Shown here piece by piece: positions 12,201 through 24,387 of a DNA stretch of 64,000 nucleotides. Under the pieces are notes generated by a model, which searched no databases, had not been told where the DNA came from, and worked only from the letters and a program-made list of their open reading frames with translations. The DNA is taken from NCBI GenBank assembly GCA_019400425.1, contig JAFREE010000078.1:52687-116686 (forward strand), written 5' to 3'. Each line of letters starts with the position of its first letter. Within the stretch, counting starts at the first letter, position 1. The position numbers were made by a program, and so were the translations under genes. This DNA is from Hymenochaete sp. R1. Taxonomy: Eukaryota; Basidiomycota; Agaricomycetes; Hymenochaetales; Hymenochaetaceae.

Positions 12201-13501
12201 CGTATCCGCGAAATCCACAAGTACAAGAAAGTAGAAGAAAAGAGAAAGAGGAAGAAAAAGAAATCAGAACTGAAAGGAAGACAGAAGGAAGAAGATTAAA
12301 GCTACGAAAGGAACATAGAGGACAAAGAGTGGGAAAAAAAGCCATAAAAGAAAGATGGGATAAAAGAAAAAGCTGAAGTTGCACTTGCGTATGATACTGA
12401 GGTGTGAAGAAACAGACAAACTAACTAGAGGACAGTAGAACAACGTATGAATGTACCGAATAAGATAAGAAGAAACACGAAAGGAATGGAAAGTGGAGAA
12501 AATGAACGTAGAAAACACCAAAAAAAAGGAGAAAAAAAGAAAAGGATCGAAGGAGTAATGACAGTGAAGCACGAACGAACGAACGAAGAACGCTTTGGAC
12601 ACAGGCGACTGGAAAAAAAAGAATGTGAACAGGGTGAGAACGAGAAGGCGAGTGTGGGGAAGGTGGAGGGGCATGGAAAGTCGGATAGGGGTAGGAGTGT
12701 GCAGGATTGGGCATGTGGCGAATTCAAAAGACGGAATGGAAGCTTGCGGGGGAAAGGTAAAAAGGGGGGGGAAAGGGCGGAGGACCATTGCATGTAAAGA
12801 TGTGGTGTTGCATACGTATCAGCTGCACGCTGGAAATGGACGGCACCTCGAGGTCGACATTGAGTGCCGGTAAAGAAGAGAGGAGATAAGAGGAAAAAGC
12901 AAATGGAGGGCAGCATGAGAAGCTGAAGACGAAAGCATGTCGTGGAACAACGGGAGAGGGGCTAAGATATAAAAGCATCCGAAAACATCGGAAGTGTATA
13001 GAAAAGGAAGCGGGAGGGGGTGAGGGGCAATTGTGACGAGACGAGACGAGACGAAGGAAAACAGGTCGAGAAAATTGAATTAACGGAAGGATGTAGAAAG
13101 AAAATAGAATGCATTGCGCTATCCGGAAGTTTGACGATGTGATGTTCCCCGCAGGCAAAACAGATGATGTTGTAACAAGAATTCAGACTGAGAGAAGAAG
13201 GAAAAGGCGAGGAAATGGGCAAGGTTGGGGGTAGTATAACCGGAACCAGGGAATATGGGAAATCCGTATCCGTATCCGTACAAGACAATGTGAAAGTAGA
13301 GAGGAGGGAAAAGAAGAAGAAAAAGAAAAGAGGTCAAAGAAAGAATTTCGAAAATCCGAGGTAGAGACTGCAAGAACTCCTTGAATGCCGGTCTCAAAAG
13401 GGCCAGGACAAAACGACGAGGCACGGTACTGTGTGAAGCCCATCAAAAGAGCTTTTTCATGACACGTTCGCGGCGCTAACCAACCTAGGCAACCTGGCAC
13501 C
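12200..13501. other. 1.3-kb purine-rich (plus strand) block beyond the C2H2 factor's 3' end
   Basis: The plus strand is overwhelmingly A and G for more than a kilobase, so the minus strand is polypyrimidine. Open frames here encode only Phe/Ser/Leu-rich or Lys/Glu-rich low-complexity peptides and are rejected as genes. The block directly follows the stop codon of the minus-strand transcription factor. It could be a CU-rich 3'UTR, or the promoter and leader of another minus-strand transcript, since basidiomycete promoters often carry CT-rich sense-strand tracts. Confidence 0.5.
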
Positions 13502-16500
13502 TTATTCCTGGCCCTGTTCACCTTCCCGCTCACCGTACGATCCAGAGCCAGAAGGGCGGTGTTCATACGGTGCGCACAGCGTTGCATCCGGCGGTAACGT
13601 TCCCGATCCTCCAGACATAGACGCCTTTTCACCATGCCCGCTAGAGACGTCGCCGAGTCCGAACGAAGGACCTGCTCCACCCTCGGGGGTGTGGACGTGT
13701 TGATGCTGCGCAGGGTGCTGCGGCGTCGAGGACATGGTGGTAGTATGTGGGTGAGGGGGGAAGCGGAAATTCGGTTCGGCGGGAGTGACGGGGCCTGCAG
13801 GAGCTGGGCTTACGGGCGAAAGACTTGAGAGGCTCGAAAGGCTCAAGTTTGGAACATGGTGACCATGCCCATGTCCGTGCCCATGCGTTTGTCTTTGCTC
13901 GCCACCATGTGGTATCGAATAATGCGGATATGACTGTTGAGGTGGGAAGTTCCCAGAGAGTGAAGACGGCATGGCGTGCATACCGTACGAAGACGGACCC
14001 CCTCCCATCTGCGACACTACGGAAGACGAGCCAACATCACCGCCGCTCATGATCTCACTCTGCTGCTGCATCCCAAAACCCCCCATCGCAATTCCAAGAC
14101 CCATCCCCGGTTCCATCTGGCGCCGCCGCCTCATCATCTCTGACATTGCATTTTGCCCTAGATGTCCATATCCTGGTTGCTGGTGCTGGGGGAAGCCCCC
14201 ATGACCCATAGAGCTCATCCCACCGGGGTTCATCGGGTTCTGGCCACGGCCAAGGGGACCCAGTAGGGCTGCTTCTTGACGCTCACGATCAGTTTCTTGT
14301 TCCTTCTTCAACTTGCGCCATTGCTTGCGCATCTCCTTGAACTCTGTCGCAAAGAAAAATTAGAAAGGGAGTTAGTACGGTACATACGATAAAAATAGAA
14401 ATAGCAAAGGAGGTTGAGTATGTGCGACAAGATGTTTGGGGGGAAGACAGGCGAAGAGGCGAGAAGCATCAGTGTTGAGAGGGGAATGGGTTCCAGTCGT
14501 TCCCAAAGCCCGCAGCCTCCATACTTCCCGACTTCATACGAATGTGAAGTATGTGGCGATACGGGACGGAAGGGAGCGAAGTTAGAGCAGTTTGAAGGGA
14601 CATGACTCACCACTCGGACAGCGCTTCTGGCCATGTTTCTGCATGCTCACATGCGCGTTCAGATGGTTCAGCGTACCATAACTCTTTGTACATCCAGACC
14701 AATTACACGCATACAATCTCTCGATCTCATCATACCGACGCCTCGGCCTCTTGCGCACTGCGTTCCCAGGCAACGAAACAAACGAGTATGTCTTGGAGGA
14801 ATCTTGCTGGTGCTGGTGCTGAGAGGGCAAGTGAGAATGCGAGTTATGATGCGCTGAAGGCGAGTACGGAGGTGGTTGCGATTGAGGGAGAGAGTGAGGC
14901 GGGAAGCCTCCTGGTGCTGCCATGCCGCCGCCACCGGCTCCTCGGGGAAAGTACCCCGGCGACAAGCTCTCCGCAGCCGAAAATGTCTGGTTCACAGGCG
15001 AGTATGGATCCGCGAACCCTCCTGTCGAACTATGCGATGCGGCGAGGTTGAGCGAGGGCAGCGACGCTCGAGCCCTCAGACGAAGCCGTTCGTCTTCATT
15101 CCATGGCTCCTGAGCATGACTGTGCGTGGGGGGCAAAAGATTGATGGGATGACTCGTCACATGCGCAGGTGCTGAACTAGGTCCATTCCCTTCTCCCATC
15201 CCAGACGCACCCAGTGAGCTAATTGTATGCGCATGGCTGTGCACGTCAGTCGTCGTGGCAGGCGGCGCATTGAAGTCAAACTCATCCGAGTGCGAGCGAT
15301 TGATGCGTTGCAGAGCGTAGCTAGGGGTTGGACTAGGAGCTTGGCCGTATGACATTTGTCCGCGTGAATGAGGGGACGAAGACATGGGATGGTTGAAACC
15401 CATGTACGACTTTCCTTGTGATGCTATCGAATACGGCAACTCTGGCGGTTGGCGTCGTGAGGGGTCTTGGAGTGAGAACGAGGAGGATGGGGACGGGAAC
15501 GCGAAGCGTTCTTGGCGAGCGTTGGGATTCGCGATCGAGTATCTTTGTTCTGGCGCTTGTGCAGAAGGCGAAACAGAGGTGGTAGTGGACAGCATCGAAG
15601 ATGGATTTGGATTCGCTTGCTGCGCGTAGGTTGGAGCAGAGGTTGCCGTGGTCTGTTGGTGAGGGTTAGAGGGAAAGCGTCCTTGAGCTGCGGCGTATTC
15701 GTATTCTAAGTCACGATGAAGGATTTCATTCGTTTAAGTGCGTTTCGGTATCGTCACGTTCCGGATTAGGGTGTTCGGATGCGTAGTGCGGGCGGACGAG
15801 ATTTTCGTTGTTTTGATTTCCGTCGTGAGGAAGCGTCACAATGAGTTTCGAGAATGATTTCCAATTCCACCACCAAGTCAGATAATACGACAAGTTCGGA
15901 TAGAAGAATGACCGCAGGTTTGAGGGGGCGTGGTCGAGACAATTAGCGCGCAAGAACCACGTTTTCGCCCCGAGTTTAAAGGATGGCGGCGTAGACCGAT
16001 AGTAAAGCGAATCAGAGAATAAATGCGGTTGGGGGATTAAAGTTAGCGCTTCGCCACTATCATAACACGAGCAAACTGGAAGGGATCCCAGCTCGGGATT
16101 CAAATAAAAAGAGGGGAGACCGAAAGTATTGAAGGGGAATAGAGTCGCGTACATGGAGAAGAGCGACAATGCAGAAAATGGGCTTGAAACCTTAAAAAAT
16201 CAAGCAAAGCTGTACGTACCTGGGGAAAGGAGCGGGCTCGAGCTAGTTTGCGCAAAGCCGTAGTTTTCGTCGTGTTCGGACTGGAATTGAGTCGAACCCG
16301 TTCTGAGCTCTTGAGCGTCTGCTGAATTATGGTAGTCGCGACCCGAGTTGAAGGCCGTATTAAGGGTGCTATTGTAAGTGCGAGGGGGGTACGAAGGGGA
16401 GTTTGCAGACACCGAACCCGCGTTGGGGGCTGAAGCATGGGCAGCCTGCGCGGAGAGGGCAAGTGGGGCGTCGGAGGACGACTCGTTGGGGTCCAGATCC

Positions 16501-17183
16501 AAATGCCTAGATGGGGGAGGCGAGCAAGGATAACCTGCATAAATGAGATCGGGTTGAGGGATCGGAAAAAATACCAGAGAAGAAAAAGAAAAGACATGCC
16601 CCCCGGCTTCAAGTTAGAAAGGAGAAGATAAGTGAGGAGGGTGCGGATAGCGAAGCGTACCTGCAAGAGACGCGCTCTGAGTGGCGAGTTCGGTGGCAGG
16701 CGGGGCACGGAGTGCCTGAGATGCGCCGGGCCCGGAGCGAGGATCAAAAACAGAGGCGTTGGCCGGGCTCGAGGATAAATGAGCAAAGTTGGGCGCGCCC
16801 TGACCACTGGTACTCTGAGATGAATTATAGCGCGCCGAAGGGCTCGTGAGCGCAGCGGAATCCGGGTGTTGGAAGCTGAACGAGGCCGAGTTTGGAGCGG
16901 AACCTGGGGTGGGCGAGGCTGAGGACCCGGTCGGTGGAGGTGGAAATGCCAGGGCGAAAGCGTCTGAGCTCGGGTTGAGGTCGAGGGAAAGAGGAGGACG
17001 GGGTCTCGACCAGGACTTTGGAAGAGCAAGACTGTCTCTCCCTTGAAGGAAATGCTGGGCGTGGTCGATGGAAGAGCAGAGACCGCCGACGTCTGCGTCG
17101 GGGGGCGGGGTAGCGAGATGGGAGTCGAGGAGAGGAAAGGAGAAGGGGAGGGTGTCGGGATTGAGGCTTGGGGAGGAGAGCAT
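13502..17183 (-). CDS. Single C2H2 zinc-finger transcription factor (fungal YPR022C-like)
   Basis: Exons 17183-16661, 16534-16220, 15705-14611 and 14343-13502 join in frame to about 924 residues. Nearly all of it is disordered and rich in Ser, Pro, His and Gln. The conserved core spans the exon 3/4 junction: a basic arm KRPRRRYDEIERLY, one finger of spacing C-x4-C-x12-H-x5-H (CNWSGC then HLNAHVSMQKH), and a basic helix FKEMRKQWRKLKKEQE. I recall this finger plus EFKEMRK extension from a conserved fungal family that includes yeast YPR022C; function is presumed DNA binding, targets unknown. A His-Gly repeat (HGHGHGHGHH) and a Met/Gln/Gly-rich tail follow. ATG 17183 is the first in-frame ATG, with CT-rich sense-strand leader upstream. 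Intron 2 (514 nt) is unusually long for this window. The gene stands alone between two deserts. Confidence 0.88.
15706..16219 (-). other. Long (514-nt) intron 2 of the C2H2 factor
   Basis: Bounded by GTACGT and TTAG and phase-compatible with both flanking exons. It is 5-10 times longer than most introns in the window. No conserved coding frame was seen inside; an alternative exon or regulatory RNA is possible but unsupported. Confidence 0.7.
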
Positions 17184-17386
17184 AGTCCAGCGGCGGGAAG
17201 ATGAGCTCGCAGGCGACGGCGACGACGACAACGAGAGCGACGACGAGGGCGGAGGGGGGCAGCTGGCGGGCGAGGCGAGCGAGCGGGAGGAGGCAGAGGA
17301 AGGTGGAGGAGGAGGAGGCCTAGGGAAAGGGATCTAGCAGGCAGAGATATAATATACAGAGCTTAGAGTAAGAAGCAGAAGTACGT

Positions 17387-17428
17387 ACATATTATAATAA
17401 ATTATAAATATAAAATTATAATAAACAC
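17387..17428. repeat. AT-rich islet
   Basis: About 40 bp almost wholly A and T, with repeated ATTATAATAAA-like units, set in GC-balanced DNA just upstream of the transcription factor leader. It could be a promoter melting or nucleosome-poor element. Confidence 0.6.
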
Positions 17429-17876
17429 CCATGATTATGGCTGATTCTTGCTGATCGTCAGTCTGATTCATTCCATTTGATTCCCTTGATTCCATCCCTC
17501 CGGCGATCCCAAATGCTTCTTCTCCCTTGAGCAGAAGTAAATTGCTATTCGGCACATTCCCTTTCCGCAGAAGCAGAGGGGAAACCTTATTTTATTTATT
17601 CGTCACTTTTCACCTCACCTCAACTCAAATCTATTTCTATTTCATTTTCACCTTTTCTTTTTCTTTTCTTTTTCTTTTCTTTTCTTTTCCACGGTCTGTC
17701 TGTCCACGAATACAGTTCAAACAGATGGGCCAGGCATAATATGCCATCCGCCTCCTCCCGTGACGCCATCATCACCCACCTGTCACGTATATTTACCCTC
17801 TATCTATCTCTCAGATCCCGTTTCAATTCAATTCAGTCCAATTCAATTATATTCATTTCTTTTTTCACCCACCCAC

Positions 17877-17898
17877 CCAACCAACCAACCAACCAACC
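17877..17898 (+). repeat. CCAA microsatellite
   Basis: Five head-to-tail CCAA units after an ACCC-rich stretch. Simple repeat in non-coding DNA. Confidence 0.85.
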
Positions 17899-19463
17899 GC
17901 AACCGTCCATTTCTTCTTCGGCTGAGCGCTCCCTACCTTTGGACAGCCCCGCGAGCCAAATGCCCGGTATTTCATCGTCGACGGACGGCTGACCCCTCTC
18001 TCCCTCTCTCTCTTCCGATCATCATCATCATGATCACCTGTACAGCTGCTGTCCTCCCTCTTACCACTGCACTGGAGGCAGGGAATCCCAAGGGGAAAAA
18101 ACGCATATACCTCCACTGCCAACGCACGAATCCACGGTATTGCTTTCGCGCCGGCATCTCCATGCAATGCAGGGTTCCCTTTTTCTTTCTTTTCTTTCTG
18201 TCTCTGTCTTTTCTCCCTATCGCTGTCTTCCATTGATCTTACCAACTCGGGTCGGTGCTCGGTGCCAGTCGATGACAAGATTCACCGATGACAACCCCGA
18301 CCTACGGTGCTTTGGTCTAGCGTTCATGCCAGAGCAGACAGAGCAGCAGAAAAAAGCAAGAAACAAGAAATTTTAGAAGACGAGACGAGAAAGAAAAATT
18401 GGACGGGGCCGGGGCGGGACGCGGGTGAAAAGAAAACATTGCGTTCGTGGTGAGCGTGAGCAGGGACCCCGGAGGTCGTTCCGATCCCGATTTCCGATTT
18501 CCGACTCCGACGCGCAAATCATCATCATCCAGCGCGCCAGCGCTTTGTCCCCAGCTATATGCTGTGGAGGAAGAAGAAGCCCAAGCTGACCTTTTTCCCT
18601 CGGTCATATACGCGCACTCAGCACATATACCATTCATAGTAATATTCTTCACCTTCCTCAGATTCGCACTTTGCTCGAGGTTCTCGGAGGGCATTCAGCT
18701 TCAAGGAGAGAATCTGAGAAACGAACGATCGGGAAAAATATACATCATCCAAGAAAGAAAGGACGCCGTTAACGAGAGAAAGCGCGTCCCATGCCTATGC
18801 CACGCCCCATCCACGCACCCCGTTCGTTCCGGTCCTTTCCTCCCATTTATTTCTTTTGATGTTCAAAAGTTACTCCGTAGGCCTGGCTTACTTGTACGAT
18901 GTATGTACATGTACAGGCTTCGCAAAGCAGAGTTCAACAAGACAAGCTTTTTTGTTCGCGTGAGGAGGGTGGCGGCGGCGGCTTCAGGCTCAGGCTCGAC
19001 CTTAGCTTCCCGCTTCCTTTTTCTTCCCTCTCCCTCTCCCCACTCTAGATCTTCTTCCTTTTTTTCCCGCCTCCTTTCGTTCCACTTTACTTCTTATTAT
19101 ATGCGTTTCGATTGGCGCGTTCCCATTCGTCGGTGTGTACGCGTGTGTAGCGTATATGAATGAATGAATGAATGGATGTATGAATTAAACATGAATTGAA
19201 ATGAAATGAAAATGTATGAGCGTACTATGACGCGATTTGATTCGTGGTGGGGACCGACCGACCGACAGAGTGATTCTGTACTGAATTTACCTTACTATTT
19301 GTTCCCTCCCCCGGATCTCTGATCTCCCTCCTTCCTTCTCTCGTTCTCTCGTTCTCCTTGCCGGCTTCCATCCTTCGATTCATATACCCTCTTTTGTACC
19401 GCCTTCCCTCACCTCATCCATCCACCCAATTTTCTTCCTTCTTTTTCTCTCTCTCTCCAAGTC

Positions 19464-19493
19464 CCGAGTCCGAGTCCGAGTCCGAGTCCGAGT
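19464..19493 (+). repeat. CCGAGT hexamer repeat, five copies
   Basis: Five perfect CCGAGT units. A similar but shorter array of CCGACT-like units lies near 19676-19693. Non-coding. Confidence 0.9.
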
Positions 19494-20960
19494 TTTCTTC
19501 ATACGCATGCATGTTTCTCAGCTCTGCTGCTCTGGCTCTGCCAGCGGCTGGGCTCAGCCGGGTTCTCCCATCCATCCCGCTTGGCTGGCTTTTTGATCCA
19601 CCTTTTTTTTCGCGAGATTCACGATAGATAGACGTATATCTTCGGACGCTTGCGAGCGCGAGCATCCCTCCCGACCCCCGACTCCGACTCCGACTCGTTC
19701 GCGCCCATAATATTAATATTCATCTTGAAGACCTTCCGCTCGTCTCGCCCCCCTCACCGCTCACCCGTCCCCCAACACCTCAGCCTCAGCCGTCAGTATT
19801 ACTACTCAACGCAGCGACACCACCACCACCAGCAGCAGCCCATAATCCGCGAGTACTAGTGTCACTGGCAGCGCACGGGATCTTTACCTGAAACACGAAA
19901 CCCTCACCCCCGATGAAAGAAGCTCGAAGCTCGAGGCTCAAAGAAAGAAAGAAAAGAAAAGAAAAGAAACGATCGAAGCGCGCGGGCGCAGACGCAGATA
20001 GAGAGACCGAGATAAGCTATCATATCCATACTAGTAAGCACAAGGACATTAATATTGGACAAGAGAAAGGAAAAGAAACGTATAGGTTTCCTTTTTCTTG
20101 AGCTCTTCCACTCTGTTTTTTTCTTCTTTTCGTTGAATGGGTTGAGTGGATTGAATGAATGAATGGATCTGAACGGACGTATCGTATCGCAGACACCCGC
20201 GCGCGCGCGCATTCGTTCGTTCGTCTCATTCTCATTCGTCGGGTCGGGGTGGTCGTACCCATTCAATTAATATCATCATGATGTTTCTCTTTCATTTCAG
20301 GTGATATCGACTTCACAGATACCATTAACATTCTCTCTCTGTTCTCTGTTGTAAGTTTTCTAACGTTCACCCCACCACTCACGTTCGATGCTCTTCCCCG
20401 AGCCCACCGCCGCCTTCCTCCATCCCCTTCTTAAAGTTCTTTTTCTATTTCTTTTACATACACATACATATAGATACAGACTCGGACACTCCCCGTCTAT
20501 CTCTCCACTCTCCCCGCTTCTCTCTTCTCTGTTATCCGGACCCCCATCTCATCTCATCTCACCTCGTCCCAAATCCTTTCATCCTTCTCCTCCTTCTCCT
20601 TCTTAAGCTTCTTCTCGGCCATACCGACTCGAATCACTAGTACTGGCATCCCTTCCCTGATTGTCTGATTGCCCCCGCCGTCCTCGTCCAAAGGCTCTTT
20701 CTTCCTAAAGAGGAAGGAGGAGAGACGTCGGTCCGGCGTATCTTACACAGACTCAGGCTATCTACGTGCTGTGTGTATGTGTATGTGTGAGTGTGAGTAC
20801 GCGCGGCGTTCTTTTTTTCTTCAAGTTCCTCGTCTTCTCCCGCCCGTCCCGCCCGCCTCTACCTCAGCCTCAGCCTCTGCTTCGACTTATTTTTGCGACA
20901 GATTTTTTTGGTGGTTCGAGATGAAAAGACGAGAGCAAGCCCGGAGTTCGGAGTTCGGAG

Positions 20961-21004
20961 CCCGGAGGGAGAAGGAAGGAAGGAAGGACGGAAGGAAGGA
21001 AGGA
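20961..21004 (+). repeat. GGAA-rich tandem repeat
   Basis: Imperfect GGAA/GGAC units, interrupted once, within a purine-rich stretch. Simple repeat. Confidence 0.75.
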
Positions 21005-21072
21005 GTCACTGGCACCCGGTCATCAAACTTAACTTCGTACACTAGTACTGTACTCTAGATCTGCGAGTGTGG

Positions 21073-21102
21073 GTGGATATGGATGTGGATGTGGATGTGG
21101 AT
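21073..21102 (+). repeat. GGATGT hexamer repeat
   Basis: About five GGATGT-type units, first one degenerate (GGATAT). Non-coding. Confidence 0.8.
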
Positions 21103-22922
21103 GAACTCGATCGAAGGTGAAGCTTGAAGCTGAAGCTGATGGTGAAGAGGGTGGGCGCCAAAAAATCACATGCAACGTCATGATGCAACTTAAAAAAGAA
21201 AACTGGGCTGCCGCCGTTTTTGGAACTTTGAAACTTTGGCTCGTCCAGGTCCGTCTTCCGCGTCCGCGCCGAGTCCTCTTTCACGAAACGGGGGCGGAAA
21301 CGGAAACGAAAGCCCTCTTTTCTGTCTCTCTCCTAACTTGCAATTTAGTATAGCATCTCGTGGACGGTTCCCGTTTCTTGACTCGAGTCTTCTTCATTGT
21401 TGTGGTCGACGGGTTTATTCGAACGAACGAATGCACAAACGAATGAAGGGACCGGAACTCCGGATGCGCGGGTCTGGTCTGTATGGCTTGAGGTAAGGTA
21501 AGGATAATCCTGATAATCCTCAAGCGCCCATCTCCCAGATAGCGAGACAGACAAACTCTCACCATGCCGGGCTCAGGCTACCGCCAACCACCTACAACCA
21601 ATCAACACAACTTCGACTCGAGCCGATTCCTTACTCCAAGTTACACGTCAGCCACAGCCAAAACCAAAGCCAAAGAAGAACACTGACAACGAAAGGAAGG
21701 GAGAGGGGAGGTATGGAAAAAAAATAAGGTTCCCAACCCCGTCGGCTTTTCCCCGCCCTCTCAAGCTCTCAAGCTCTCGGAACCTTCCTTCCTTACGAAG
21801 AAGCTGCTACCCCACCCAAAGAAAAAAGGAAAAGGAAACAGCCTGAGGAAGGGCGGGTTATGTCCACTGACAGCCTGAGTGACACTGACAGGAGGCGATA
21901 CGAAATGCGATGCGATGCGAAGGGTCGGAAGGAAGGAGGGAAGCAAGGTGAGATCCATATGAAATCCACGTCGAAGCACGAAGGTAAATCTTTGGGCATG
22001 TGGGTCTGTGTGTGTATCGCCGTCGCTGTTGTAGACTCGGATGTGGATGATAGAGCGCTCGCTTGGGACCGTCCCATATAGAGACTGCCACTGCTATAGT
22101 ATAGTAGGTTCCTTTATGTCTTTTCGGCTTCCAACGATGGCTCATCACCGTCGTCGTCGTCGGCGTCGTTCATCGTCCTCCTCCATAGGCAGGCTGATCT
22201 ATATCTCGAGTCGGTCTCAAAGAAGGTGGACCGTTTTCTTTTCCCCGAAGTCTCCCTCCTTTCCCCCGGATTAATATTCCTCTTCAGACTGCGACACGCA
22301 AAATCGAACGAAAACCTCGCATCAGCATCAGCCGCTCATATTGCATATAGTGATATACAATATAATACAGATACAGATGATCTCGTCCAAATTATTAGTA
22401 TTGATAATTACTAGTAATCAATCTCCGAGCTCAAACACCCTTTTTTCCCTTTCTTTCGCTGGCTTTTTGCCGTACGTTTCCTTTCTCCTTTATTCAGCTT
22501 TCAGTTCAGTTCAGTGCGAACAAGTGCGAACGTCATCGGCTTGCATGATGATGATGATGAAAACAAAACCCGCTCACCGCCCATTGACTGATCTACCGGG
22601 TCCCTTCCTTCCCTTCTTCTGACGCGCTCATCTCCGTCGCGTCGCGTATACAATACAATATATGCATATCATCAACGTCATCGACATCGACATCATCCCG
22701 GTCATTCGTCTCTGGTCTCGGTGGTCGGTGGTCAACGCTGCGTCGTCGTAATCGCAATATCCTCGAAATGTACATGCATACATGGCATATTCTATTCTCA
22801 TGGCCTATCCTACCCGTCTGTGAGTCTGTCTGGGTTTCGTAAATGAATTCGCCGTATGCCGGCGTTTACTTTATCCGCACGTATGTACGTACGTTCGCAT
22901 CCGCGTTTGCTTTGGCGCTGGC

Positions 22923-22944
22923 GATCATGATCATGATCATGATG
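22923..22944. repeat. GATCAT tandem palindrome
   Basis: Three GATCAT units give a self-complementary tract, so each strand could fold or bind a dimeric protein. It is a microsatellite; regulatory meaning is speculative. Confidence 0.7.
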
Positions 22945-23515
22945 GCTGAAATGAGAAGCCATTTCGAAGAAAGAGACCGAAGGAGGAGGCGAACTTGAAG
23001 GCCACCGTGAGTCCGTGACCGAGTATATTAATATCGTCCCGTTCATTCGTCCAACCCCTCAGGCTCTCGTTTCAGGAGTATATGAAAATGAAGTAAACAT
23101 AAGAACACTGGTACTTGGGGTGTTTGACTTATTCATTAATACGAATACCAACGTTTCATGTTGGCCGGCTACTCAGCGATGTCGAAGTATAGTAGTAGCG
23201 TCCCCGAGTCCTTCCCCTCTGAGATCTAGAGTACCAGCTCGCATCCGCCTCCGCCTCACTCGCATTCTCTCACTCTGCAAGTATTGGCGAACCGGAACCC
23301 AAGCTCAAGCAACAACACGAAAAAAAACCTGAGCGAGGACGGACATTACGGGGAGTACCTCCGGCAGGATGACGCGACAGCACATCACTTCATATGCGTA
23401 TGCGTATGTGTATGCATATGGAGAACCCCGAGCCGACCCGCCGACCCGAGCAGCTTCTACTTCTACTTCTTGAAGTTCTTCCTCGTCTCGTAACGCTTGC
23501 TGGAACTTGAATTAA

Positions 23516-23530
23516 CCCCCCCCCCCCCCC
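23516..23530 (+). repeat. 15-base poly-C run
   Basis: An uninterrupted run of 15 cytosines in the desert. Homopolymers of this length are error-prone in assembly, so the exact count is uncertain. Confidence 0.8.
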
Positions 23531-23827
23531 GCGCTTCACCAATCAACCGAAACGCGTCGGAGCGTCGGGAGTAGTAGTTTCCGGTCGGGATCGGCATTTA
23601 ACGTCACGGTGTGCTTCTTTCTCGTTCTTCCTTCTTCCTTCTCCCTTCTCCCTTCTCCCTTCTCCCTTCCCGCTCGGCGCTCTCCCGCTCTCCTCCTCGC
23701 GCTCGCTCCGCATATGGAGATGCCAGCGCCAGTGCCAGCGAGCGAAGCACTGACAATTTGCCAGCCAGTGTCAGTGGGTTCTTTGAAACGACTCGGAGTC
23801 CGATGCGACTCGGATGTGACGTGTGCA

Positions 23828-23840
23828 CTTCAACTTGAAG
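23828..23840. promoter_or_regulatory. Perfect inverted repeat CTTCAA-C-TTGAAG
   Basis: A 6-1-6 inverted repeat built from two half sites of the heptamer enriched near 11.3-11.8 kb. Its first 12 bases (CTTCAACTTGAA) recur exactly at 11246-11257, on the other side of the transcription factor gene. It has the form of a dimeric protein-binding site; function is inference. Confidence 0.35.
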
Positions 23841-24387
23841 TCGTCGCTCACTGGCAACTTTGAAAATGCCGAGCGTTGGCGAAGTGGTCTGATCATTCAC
23901 CGGACGGTCTCTTCCCACTGGCATTGATATTCTCCGCTCGTTACGAGTAAGCGCATGCCAGTGTCCCAGTCCCGGACGCTCCTGTTGAATGAAACGATGC
24001 CGATAGTTTGCTTCCGAAGCGTTCGGGGTCGGGGGAACGGAGGTATGGCCGTGGGCCATGGCATGATTTGGTGGGGACTCGATTCATACATACGGTTGGG
24101 GAGAGACGCCGGATTGCGATTGAGATGAAGGGATTGCTGGATCATACTCGAAATCAGAGGCCTGGATCATGCGATTGGTCGGTAGCCTGGCCGGCATCAG
24201 CGACTGAGCGTCAGCGCCACTGGCAGCCTGAGTCCTGAGTACGATTACGATTACGATTCACTTGTTGTTACCATCCCATCCGGCCAACACAAACATAGGT
24301 AAAGGGATAAAGGGGGAGCGGCGTCCGAATGATGAGGAGAAAACCCCGTCTCTGCATACCAGAAACATAGATCCTGGGTCTTATGAA

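Larger units (their letters stand above)
17184..20600. other. Upstream desert of the C2H2 factor, proximal part
   Basis: Contains the CT-rich (sense-strand) leader region of the factor to about 17.34 kb, an AT-rich islet (17387-17428), and alternating plus-strand pyrimidine blocks (about 17.59-17.73, 17.80-17.93, 19.3-19.46 and 20.4-20.6 kb). Microsatellites are scattered between them. Open frames up to 238 codons (18447-19163) are compositionally biased and match no family I know, so none is called. Confidence 0.5.
20600..24380. other. Upstream desert, middle part
   Basis: No credible gene. It contains GGAA, GGATGT, CGTCGT and ATG microsatellites, a 15-base C run, a GATCAT tract, and ACTTGAA/TTCAAGT heptamers at 20820, 22993, 23505 and 23833. 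A CT-rich block lies at about 23.61-23.70 kb. Long frames on either strand are low-complexity. Confidence 0.45.

Noticed and set aside
12264..12788. 174-codon minus-strand frame resembling a membrane protein (Phe/Leu/Ser-rich)
   Set aside because: Purely a product of the polypyrimidine tract; two other frames over the same bases are equally open and hydrophobic.
16100..17029. 309-codon minus-strand open frame, Arg/Pro/Leu-rich
   Set aside because: It is the alternate frame of exons 1-2 of the C2H2 factor and crosses its introns; biased composition, no domain.
18447..19163. 238-codon plus-strand open frame in the desert
   Set aside because: Pyrimidine-driven Ser/Phe/Arg-rich composition, no splice partner, no recognised motif.
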